Assembly (NCBI GenBank): GCA_947303535.1
Contig: CAMYYQ010000102.1
Coordinates: 1-5,582 of the forward strand
DNA from: an uncultured Ruminococcus sp.
GTDB taxonomy: Bacteria > Bacillota_A > Clostridia > Oscillospirales > Ruminococcaceae
Reading direction: 5' to 3'
Length of the DNA stretch: 5,582 bases
Shown here: positions 1 through 5,504 of the stretch, piece after piece
Layout: the number at the start of each line of letters is the position of its first letter
Numbering within the stretch: position 1 is the stretch's first letter
The notes under the pieces: generated by a model
The model's database searches: none
Told to the model about the DNA's origin: nothing
What the model saw: only the letters and a program-made list of their open reading frames with translations
Position numbers and translations under genes: made by a program

Positions 1-12
1 TATAAAGCTTTC

Positions 13-26
13 AGAGGAAGGGGGAG
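13..26 (+). promoter_or_regulatory. Ribosome binding site of the first permease, at the end of an upstream gene
   Basis: A purine-rich run (AGAGGAAGGGGGAG) lies 10 bases before the ATG at 37 and acts as its Shine-Dalgarno region. It supports that start over the in-frame ATG at 82, which has no comparable purine run before it. Two upstream frames are open from base 1 and stop here. One ends at TAA 31-33 with a very basic tail (YKAFRGRGRR). The other ends at TGA 35-37, which overlaps the ATG as TGATG. Either could be the end of the preceding operon gene, and the window is too short to decide. No promoter is visible before the permease, so it is probably cotranscribed with that gene. Confidence 0.6.
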
Positions 27-36
27 ACGGTAACTG

Positions 37-969
37 ATGAGCGGAAAAACAGAAGCTTCTGCGGAGAAAAAACGCCGCAGAATGTCATATGAGCGAAAAA
101 AGTCGCTGTACGGCTATGGATTTATAAGTCTGTGGCTGGTGGGAACTGTTATTTTCTTCCTTATCCCTCTCGGAAAGTCACTGTGGTACTCATTCTGCGA
201 TGTTTCGGTAGACCCCGGCTCTCTGAAAACAAAATTCGCAGGTCTCGGCAACTACTTTTCCGTACTTTCGGAGGACCCATATTATACCGAATATCTTGGT
301 GATACTCTCCTTGAGGCGTTATGGAAAACGCCGCTGATACTTATTTTCTCGCTGTTTATCGCGGTTATACTGAATCAGAAGTTCAGGGGCAGGACTCTTG
401 CAAGAGCAGTTTTCTTCCTGCCTGTAATAATAGCTACAGGACCTGTTTACAAAATAATCAGCGGTGATATGAGCTCTACGGGCAATTCGGGCGCACAGCA
501 GTTCTCGACCATATTCTCCACCGATCTTGTGGGAGAGCTTATGCAGTTCCTCGGCATATACGGTATCAGCGACAGAATGAGCAATGTCATCTCGGCTGTT
601 GCGGATAATATCTTCGGTATCGTCTGGAGCTCGGGAATACAGATACTGCTGTTCCTTGCGGCTTTGCAGAATATACCTTCATCTGCAAGGGAGGCAGCGC
701 AGCTTGAGGGAGCTACTGCATGGGAGTATTTCTGGAAGATAACATTTCCATATGTGAGCCCGTTCATACTCGCAAATCTTATCTTTACCGTAATAGATTC
801 GTTCACCAACCCTATGAACAGCGTCATGAACCGTATCGTATCGATGAAAAATCAGTGGGAATTCGGTGCGGCTTCGGCAATGGCGTGGATATATTTTATC
901 ATAGTTCTTGCGGTGATATCTGTTATCGCAGCTGTAGTCGGACGGTTCATCTATTATGAGAACGACTGA
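37..969 (+). CDS. MalF-type ABC transporter permease (probably carbohydrate importer)
   Basis: This 310-residue inner-membrane subunit would form half of the channel of an ABC importer of the binding-protein-dependent transport family. The decisive motif is the EAA loop at residues 219-238: E219-A220-A221, G225, I235 and P238, with family spacing (EAA-x3-G-x9-I-x-F-P). This cytoplasmic loop docks onto the ATPase. About six membrane segments are visible, near residues 29-45, 93-113, 124-141, 190-210, 241-256 and 282-305. The first 24 residues are rich in Lys and Arg, fitting a cytoplasmic N-terminus. ARAVFFLP (122-129) is typical of the third helix in MalF/UgpA-like proteins. The segment after it (about 143-188) is polar, slightly longer than usual, and probably faces outside. 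Length is normal for a UgpA/LacF-like permease. The next permease gene starts 12 bases after the stop, so the two are cotranscribed. The substrate cannot be read from the sequence. A sugar or oligosaccharide is likely from the family. Confidence 0.9.
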   Translation: MSGKTEASAEKKRRRMSYERKKSLYGYGFISLWLVGTVIFFLIPLGKSLWYSFCDVSVDPGSLKTKFAGLGNYFSVLSEDPYYTEYLGDTLLEALWKTPLILIFSLFIAVILNQKFRGRTLARAVFFLPVIIATGPVYKIISGDMSSTGNSGAQQFSTIFSTDLVGELMQFLGIYGISDRMSNVISAVADNIFGIVWSSGIQILLFLAALQNIPSSAREAAQLEGATAWEYFWKITFPYVSPFILANLIFTVIDSFTNPMNSVMNRIVSMKNQWEFGAASAMAWIYFIIVLAVISVIAAVVGRFIYYEND

Positions 970-981
970 GGAGGAGGATAA

Positions 982-2001
982 ATGGACGATGTAACTGCTG
1001 CAAAGGCATCAGGCTCGGGAAAAGGGCTGAGCCGAAAGGAAGTGCGCAAAAAGCGTACTGAGAATATGTCAGCGGAGGAGAGAGCCTATCTTCGCCGAAA
1101 GTCCGTAAAGGACAAGGTGTGGCCGTTTTTCAGGTTCGTGATACTGGTGGGACTCAGCTTCGTTATATTGTATCCCCTTATTTATATGATAAGCTGTGCT
1201 TTTAGGGAGAGGGGAGACATGAGCGACCCTACAGTAATGTGGATACCGAGGCATTATACCCTCGATATCATCAGAGAGACTATAGATGCAATGGACTTCT
1301 GGGAAACGCTGAAAAACACAGTATTGCTGAATGTAGGCTGCTCGCTGGTGCAGGTAGCTGCCTGTGCCATTACGGGATACGGCTTTGCAAGATTTAAGTT
1401 CAAGGGCAAGAAGCTGCTTTTCGGCATCGTTATCCTTATGATACTTGTGCCGACTCAGGTAATAGCTCTGCCGCTGTATACTCAGTTCAGATACTTCGGT
1501 ATCAAGGGTCTGTTTTCGGTAAATCTCATAGACAGCAGACTTACCATGTACCTGCCTGCCATGACTGCGAACGGTATACGTGCAGGACTTATGATACTTA
1601 TTTTCAGACAGTTCTTCAAGGGACTGCCACGTGAGCTTGAGGATGCGGCTTATATAGACGGCTGCGGCCCCTTTATGACTTTCGTGAGAGTCATGGCTCC
1701 CAATGCTGCACCTGCATTTCTGACAGTTTTCCTGTTCTCGGTAGTATGGTACTGGAACGATTATTATGTCAGCAACACATTCTTTACAGCTCCCAAGACT
1801 GTCGCGCTTATGCTGACAAATCTGGACAGTCAGCTCAAGATCAAGCTGTTCAACGATCCGTCGGTGCAGATAAGTCTGCGTGAGCAGATAGTATGGAAGG
1901 AAGCTGGCTGTCTGCTTTCAATAGCACCTGTTCTGCTTATGTATGTGTTCCTGCAAAAGCATTTTACCGAAGGAATTGAGCGCTCTGGCATAGTTGGCTG
2001 A
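982..2001 (+). CDS. MalG-type ABC transporter permease (probably carbohydrate importer)
   Basis: This 339-residue permease is the expected partner of the MalF-type protein just upstream; together they would form the heterodimeric channel. Its EAA loop is at residues 221-240: D221-A222-A223, Y-I-D-G227-C-G, V237 and P240. The AA-x-I-D-G-C-G wording is characteristic of MalG-like subunits. Membrane segments lie near 49-70, 112-136, 145-166, 190-211, 243-262 and 308-325. The C-terminus GIERSGIVG matches the usual MalG-family ending (EGI-x3-G-x-x-G). The N-terminus carries about 45 basic, soluble residues before the first helix, longer than in typical family members of about 280 residues. The start is well supported: a repeated GGA tract (968-978), containing a full AGGAGG at 969-974, overlaps the preceding stop codon and lies 7 bases before the ATG. 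No ATPase gene follows, since a terminator comes directly after. The importer presumably uses an MsmK/UgpC-like ATPase encoded elsewhere. Confidence 0.92.
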   Translation: MDDVTAAKASGSGKGLSRKEVRKKRTENMSAEERAYLRRKSVKDKVWPFFRFVILVGLSFVILYPLIYMISCAFRERGDMSDPTVMWIPRHYTLDIIRETIDAMDFWETLKNTVLLNVGCSLVQVAACAITGYGFARFKFKGKKLLFGIVILMILVPTQVIALPLYTQFRYFGIKGLFSVNLIDSRLTMYLPAMTANGIRAGLMILIFRQFFKGLPRELEDAAYIDGCGPFMTFVRVMAPNAAPAFLTVFLFSVVWYWNDYYVSNTFFTAPKTVALMLTNLDSQLKIKLFNDPSVQISLREQIVWKEAGCLLSIAPVLLMYVFLQKHFTEGIERSGIVG

Positions 2002-2007
2002 ACAAGC

Positions 2008-2062
2008 TCCGTCTTTCGTGACCGTTTATGTGAAAATAAGGTCATGAAAGACGGATTTTTTT
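2008..2062 (+). terminator. Strong intrinsic terminator of the permease operon
   Basis: A 16-bp stem pairs 2008-2023 with 2040-2055. It has no mismatch and a single G-U wobble, closes a 16-base loop, and is followed by seven T residues (2056-2062). It begins 6 bases after the second permease stop codon and ends the ABC transporter transcript. It is one-directional, because no A-tract precedes the stem to serve the opposite strand. Confidence 0.93.
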
Positions 2063-2063
2063 A

Positions 2064-2092
2064 TTGACATCGGGCGAAAAACAGCGTATAAT
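2064..2092 (+). promoter_or_regulatory. Sigma-A promoter of the phosphodiesterase gene
   Basis: TTGACA (2064-2069) and TATAAT (2087-2092) are both perfect consensus hexamers with the optimal 17-base spacer. Transcription should begin near 2099, giving a leader of only about 24 bases. The -35 box starts one base after the T-tract of the preceding terminator, so that T-rich DNA may also serve as an upstream promoter element. With no evident operator overlapping it, the promoter looks strong and constitutive, but this is inference. Confidence 0.9.
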
Positions 2093-2103
2093 TGAAGTAT
2101 ATT

Positions 2104-2120
2104 ATTTGTTCGGAGCAAAT
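2104..2120 (+). promoter_or_regulatory. Small leader hairpin showing the Shine-Dalgarno in its loop
   Basis: ATTTG (2104-2108) can pair with CAAAT (2116-2120), closing a 7-base loop, TTCGGAG, that contains the GGAG Shine-Dalgarno (2112-2115). The GGAG lies 7 bases before the ATG at 2123 and supports that start. The hairpin fills most of the predicted leader. With five mostly A-U pairs it is weak, so a role in translation is only a possibility. Confidence 0.4.
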
Positions 2121-2122
2121 CT

Positions 2123-3934
2123 ATGAAAAAATTATTCAGACCTGCGGGCGCATTTCTGAGAGCTGTTCCTCATTTCCTTGTATTTGAACTTATATTCAAA
2201 CTCATGCTGCTTGCTATAGGAACGCCTGTGCTTGCGCTTCTTCTCAAGCTTACGATGAAGCTTTCGGGAATAAACTATCTTAATGACGAAAATTTACTTA
2301 TCTATTTAAAGCATCCTGCGACGATAGCCGTCATTATTATCATGCTTTTCTTTTATGCCTTTTTCTCCTTTGTGGAGCTGTCCGCACTGGCGGCGTGCTT
2401 CTCCTGCTTTGAGAAAAAACAGCGTATCTTTACGGGCGGAATGTTCCGCACGGGCATACGTTCCTTTGTAAAAGCCTTCAAGGGCTCGGGGATATTTGCT
2501 TTCATCGGATATATGGCTGTCATGCCGCTGGCACAGTTCTCGCTGTCGTCAGGTATGTTCATGGCACCGCTCATGCCTGTCCTGAAAAGGATATTCTATT
2601 CGGTAAACGGCGTTCTGGCTGTAGTTGCATACGTATTGATACAGCTCCTTTTTATAATGCTTATCATAAGCGGCTGTTACAGTATACATTACCTTGTACT
2701 TACACGTTCTTCGTTCAGTGAGTGCCTGAAAAAGAGCAGGGAGAAGATGAAAGGTCAGCGTTTCAGCATGATCTTCAAGCTTCTCGGCTTCAGCCTTGCT
2801 GTTGTTGCAGCGATAGCCGCAGCAACATTCGGTATAAGCTTCGTTATCGTATACGTTATAAAGGGCTTGAAGGCAAAATCTGCATTTGGTATGTCACTGA
2901 GGATACTGCGATATGCATGGAGCATATTCACGGCGATATCGGCATTTGTTTCCGCACCTGTGGTAATGTGCTGGCTCACTCATAAATTTTTGAAGGATAA
3001 TGAGGGCGAGACATTTGACCTGCCAAACAGGAGAGAGTACAAAATGCGGCTCAGGCACAGCATCATCATCGTTGTTTTGCTTATCGCTGCGGGACTTGTT
3101 ATGAATCTTTCTTACTTCAAGGCACTTTATCAGGGCAACGTAAATATCAATGTGGGCGTTCTTACACGTACACAGGTAACTGCACACAGAGGATTTTCTC
3201 ACGTTGCGCCCGAAAATACACTGCCTGCATTTCAGGCTGCTATTGACAGCGGAGCTGATTATATCGAGCTTGATGTACAGCTTACAGCAGACGGTCAGCT
3301 TGTAGTCTGCCATGATGAACTTATAGACCGTACCACAAACGGACACGGAATGCTTAAAAACTATACCTATGAGCAGCTTCAGCAGTTCTCGGCAGGCTCG
3401 TGGTTCGGCAAGGACGGAGAATTTGACGACGTGAAGATACCGCTGTTCACAGAGGTGCTTGACCTTGTGGGCAATGATATAATGCTCAATATAGAGATAA
3501 AGCGTTCGGGAGAACCGAAAAAGACAGCTGAACGTGTTGTTGAGCTCATAGAAGAGTACGGCATAGCCAATTCCTGTTATATCACTTCTTTTTCCTACGA
3601 CGCACTCAAAAAGGTAAAAAAGCTCAATCCTAAAATAAAGACAGGATTTATTGCTAACCTGTCTACGGCTACGTCGTATTCACGTCTGCCGTATATAGAC
3701 GCAGTAAGCATGAATTATCTCTTTGTGAATCAGAGCGTGGTCAATTCCGCTCACCACAACGGAAAGCGTATATTCGTCTGGACTGTTGACAGGCAGAGCG
3801 AAGTACAGCGTATGATGGCTCTCGGCGTAGACAATATCATTACCAACCGTCCCGATAAGGTTCTTGAAGTAGTTGACTCGAAGAAGGTCGGCGACACTGT
3901 GCTTACAGTTCTGAAAAATATTTTCGGAAGCTGA
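2123..3934 (+). CDS. Membrane-anchored glycerophosphodiester phosphodiesterase
   Basis: This 603-residue protein has two parts. Residues 1-330 form a membrane domain with about seven hydrophobic segments (near 19-45, 66-92, 122-151, 160-184, 214-247, 264-286 and 312-329), as in the membrane domain that precedes GDPD domains in many Firmicutes. Residues 350-585 form a complete GDPD TIM-barrel, which hydrolyses glycerophosphodiesters to an alcohol and glycerol-3-phosphate. Active-site residues are all present: H355-R356-G, E364-N-T, metal ligands E382 and D384, second catalytic H397, E458 and K460, W553, and the closing TNRPD (574-578). The 42-residue distance between the two histidines is normal for the family. 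Seven segments and a basic N-terminus suggest an inside N-terminus and an extracellular catalytic domain, so the substrate may be lipid head groups, glycolipid- or teichoic-acid-type polymers, or environmental phosphodiesters. That is inference. The gene has its own consensus promoter and appears monocistronic. The symbol glpQ is not assigned because the architecture differs from classical GlpQ. Confidence 0.93.
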   Translation: MKKLFRPAGAFLRAVPHFLVFELIFKLMLLAIGTPVLALLLKLTMKLSGINYLNDENLLIYLKHPATIAVIIIMLFFYAFFSFVELSALAACFSCFEKKQRIFTGGMFRTGIRSFVKAFKGSGIFAFIGYMAVMPLAQFSLSSGMFMAPLMPVLKRIFYSVNGVLAVVAYVLIQLLFIMLIISGCYSIHYLVLTRSSFSECLKKSREKMKGQRFSMIFKLLGFSLAVVAAIAAATFGISFVIVYVIKGLKAKSAFGMSLRILRYAWSIFTAISAFVSAPVVMCWLTHKFLKDNEGETFDLPNRREYKMRLRHSIIIVVLLIAAGLVMNLSYFKALYQGNVNINVGVLTRTQVTAHRGFSHVAPENTLPAFQAAIDSGADYIELDVQLTADGQLVVCHDELIDRTTNGHGMLKNYTYEQLQQFSAGSWFGKDGEFDDVKIPLFTEVLDLVGNDIMLNIEIKRSGEPKKTAERVVELIEEYGIANSCYITSFSYDALKKVKKLNPKIKTGFIANLSTATSYSRLPYIDAVSMNYLFVNQSVVNSAHHNGKRIFVWTVDRQSEVQRMMALGVDNIITNRPDKVLEVVDSKKVGDTVLTVLKNIFGS

Positions 3935-3954
3935 GAGTTTTCATGCCGAGCTTC
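3927..3954 (+). terminator. Weak stem-loop at the phosphodiesterase stop codon, possible poor terminator
   Basis: GAAGCT (3927-3932) can pair with AGCTTC (3949-3954) around a 16-base loop, and the stem overlaps the stop codon at 3932-3934. No T-run follows directly; the nearest is five T residues at 3976-3980 plus one more at 3981. This is much weaker than the other two terminators, so some transcripts may read through into the acyltransferase gene. Confidence 0.25.
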
Positions 3955-3983
3955 GTCTAATAAATAGAAATGTCGATTTTTCA

Positions 3984-4012
3984 TTGACATAATAAGCGAT
4001 ATAGGATATAAT
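3984..4012 (+). promoter_or_regulatory. Sigma-A promoter of the acyltransferase gene
   Basis: TTGACA (3984-3989) and TATAAT (4007-4012) are perfect consensus boxes with a 17-base spacer. The expected start of transcription is near 4019, leaving a leader of about 47 bases. The -35 box is preceded by a T-rich run (3976-3981), as at the promoter at 2064. A 5-bp inverted repeat, ATGTC (3970-3974) with GACAT (3986-3990), overlaps the -35 box; it is short enough to be chance. Confidence 0.9.
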
Positions 4013-4065
4013 GTAACAGTGAATGTATTATTGCATTATCCAGAAAAACAAGGAGGTCTGACAAA

Positions 4066-5349
4066 ATGGACAGTAAAAAGAGTCCTGAAACCACCGAAAA
4101 AGAAAAATCGGCGGTAAAGGCGACCAAGTCTGCTGATGTTAAGAGCAGCAGTAAAGAAAAGGCGAAAAAGCCGGATAAGGCAGCAGATACAGCAGTTGCT
4201 GCTGCACCTGTGAAACCGTATTTTGCAGGAATAGACATAGTAAAGATACTTGCGGTATTCTTAGTAGTAAGTGTACACTTCTTCCTGTACAACGGTTTTT
4301 ATTACACACCGCTCACCAATTCTTCCGCACTCGGACCTATAGCCTTCCGCTGGCTGGCTTATATATGTGTTCCGCTGTTTATGATAGCAACGGGATACCT
4401 GATGAAGAACAAGACCTTCAGTGCAAAGTTCTATACGGGACTTATAAAAATAATCGTTATCTATATTATCATAAGCATAATCTGTATCAAGTTCAAGGAT
4501 CATCACTTTCATGAGGAATTCACGGCATGGAAGACTCTCAAGGGATATATCGATCTTTATAACAATGCCCAGTACGGCTGGTACATCAATTATTATATCG
4601 CTATCTTCCTTTCTGTTCCGTTCCTTAATCTTGCTTTCAACGGCTGCAAGAACAATAAGCAGAAATTGGCACTGGTCTTAACAGTCACATTGCTGACTAT
4701 CGTTGCAAGAAGCTTCTTCCTCGGATTTGAAAGAGATGATCAGATAAGAGCACTTCCTGATTATCTCAGCGGTGCATGGCCGCTTGCATACTACTTCACA
4801 GGTGCGTTCCTGCGTGACTGTCCTCCAAAGAGATGTGTACGCAACAAGCTTATAATCTTTGCTGTACTTTGTCTTGCTACATGGTTCATCACATACAGCA
4901 CCTATAAGCAGTCGGTTGCTGATGAAATAAACGATCAGCACTTCCTTTCGTGTCACTTCAACGACTATGGTACATATCCTGTATACATAATGGCAACCTG
5001 TGTGTTCATGCTTCTCTTTGATATCACCACCACAAACAAGGGCGTTAAGTTCGTCCTGAGACAGCTCTCGGGCGTTACGCTTTCACTTTACATGATCTCT
5101 TATATCTTTGATAATATGTTCTACGGCGGCTGGCAGATGAACGAGACAAGTGTCCGTCATCAGGGCTTCTGCGAGAAATATTTAGAGGTCGGCGACAGAC
5201 TTGCTCACTGGTATGAGATAATACCAAAGGTATTCTTCTGCTCACTCATATGCGCTATCATCATCCATAAGCTTTATGACGGAGCAGCATATCTTGTTAA
5301 GCAGGGAATTGAAGCTATAAAGGCAGAAAAAGCTGCAAGAGACGAATAA
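4066..5349 (+). CDS. Acyltransferase-3 family integral-membrane acyltransferase (WecH-like)
   Basis: This 427-residue polytopic protein fits the acyltransferase-3 family, which transfers acyl groups, usually acetyl, to surface polysaccharides, glycolipids or other acceptors. The diagnostic start of the fold is at residues 52-72: YFAGIDIVKILAVF followed by the conserved H71 at the end of helix 1. VPLFMIATGYLM (102-113) matches the usual VPLFFxxSGYLL segment with A-T in place of the usual S. GWYINYYIAIFLSVPFLN (171-188) resembles the WYL...PFLN motif of WecH-type O-acetyltransferases. About ten hydrophobic segments span residues 56-405. Residues 1-50 are a low-complexity tail with 13 Lys and 10 Ala, probably cytoplasmic, and not part of the family core. 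The start is secure: AAGGAGGT (4050-4057) with AGGAGG 9 bases before the ATG. It has its own promoter and terminator, so it is probably transcribed alone. The acceptor is unknown, and no glycan-synthesis genes are nearby in the window to suggest one. Confidence 0.85.
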   Translation: MDSKKSPETTEKEKSAVKATKSADVKSSSKEKAKKPDKAADTAVAAAPVKPYFAGIDIVKILAVFLVVSVHFFLYNGFYYTPLTNSSALGPIAFRWLAYICVPLFMIATGYLMKNKTFSAKFYTGLIKIIVIYIIISIICIKFKDHHFHEEFTAWKTLKGYIDLYNNAQYGWYINYYIAIFLSVPFLNLAFNGCKNNKQKLALVLTVTLLTIVARSFFLGFERDDQIRALPDYLSGAWPLAYYFTGAFLRDCPPKRCVRNKLIIFAVLCLATWFITYSTYKQSVADEINDQHFLSCHFNDYGTYPVYIMATCVFMLLFDITTTNKGVKFVLRQLSGVTLSLYMISYIFDNMFYGGWQMNETSVRHQGFCEKYLEVGDRLAHWYEIIPKVFFCSLICAIIIHKLYDGAAYLVKQGIEAIKAEKAARDE

Positions 5350-5355
5350 TTTATT

Positions 5356-5398
5356 AGTTCCCGAGGGCGATAAAGCTTTCGGGAACTCTTGCATTTTT
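5356..5398 (+). terminator. Intrinsic terminator of the acyltransferase gene
   Basis: A 13-bp stem pairs 5356-5368 with 5375-5387. It includes two G-U wobbles and closes a 6-base loop. Its base is the strong AGTTCCCG/CGGGAACT pairing. The T-run (5394-5398) begins six bases after the stem, which is less ideal than at the permease terminator. The stem starts 6 bases after the stop codon. Confidence 0.85.
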
Positions 5399-5442
5399 CG
5401 GGGAGATATTAATAGTTAAAACAAAATTATCGTTCATTAAAA

Positions 5443-5467
5443 ATTTACATATACAATTTCTGTAAAT
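5443..5467. repeat. 7-bp inverted repeat just upstream of the last promoter
   Basis: ATTTACA (5443-5449) and TGTAAAT (5461-5467) are perfect inverted copies separated by 11 bases, ending two bases before the -35 box at 5470. The placement would suit a dimeric regulator or an upstream promoter element. The surrounding 5400-5470 stretch is very AT-rich, so chance is a real alternative. Nothing else is recognisable in that stretch. Confidence 0.35.
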
Positions 5468-5469
5468 CC

Positions 5470-5498
5470 TTGATTTCTCCCTTTATATATGATATAAT
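5470..5498 (+). promoter_or_regulatory. Extended -10 sigma-A promoter for a gene beyond the right edge
   Basis: A -35 box TTGATT (5470-5475, four of six consensus bases) is followed after 17 bases by a perfect TATAAT (5493-5498). TGA at 5490-5492 supplies the TGN of an extended -10 element, which can compensate for the weaker -35. Transcription should start near 5505 and run out of the window. Confidence 0.8.
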
Positions 5499-5504
5499 TG
5501 TTTA

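Noticed and set aside
447..827. 126-codon open frame on the - strand inside the first permease
   Set aside because: It is antisense to a gene with a clear EAA motif, has no family-like sequence, and is best explained as a shadow of the permease coding pattern.
720..959. 79-codon + strand frame within the first permease
   Set aside because: It overlaps the permease in another frame, including its EAA loop, and has no ribosome binding site or recognisable protein sequence.
2894..3346. 150-codon open frame on the - strand inside the phosphodiesterase
   Set aside because: It lies opposite the conserved GDPD active-site region, is Cys-rich and unlike any family I know, and has no promoter or Shine-Dalgarno.
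4022..4037. AATG/CATT mini-hairpin in the acyltransferase leader
   Set aside because: Only four A-U-rich pairs; too weak to be called a regulatory structure.
3981..4292. 103-codon - strand frame covering the acyltransferase start
   Set aside because: Its apparent hydrophobicity is the mirror of the Lys/Ala/Ser-rich tail codons on the + strand. The + strand gene has its own promoter and full ribosome binding site.
4678..4956. 92-codon - strand frame inside the acyltransferase
   Set aside because: It is entirely antisense to membrane helices of the acyltransferase and has no independent signals.
5401..5481. GGGAGA (5401-5406) and TCTCCC (5476-5481) as a long-range inverted repeat
   Set aside because: Six bases paired over about 70 bases of AT-rich DNA, with one arm lying in the promoter spacer, are easily chance, and the RNA start lies downstream of both arms.
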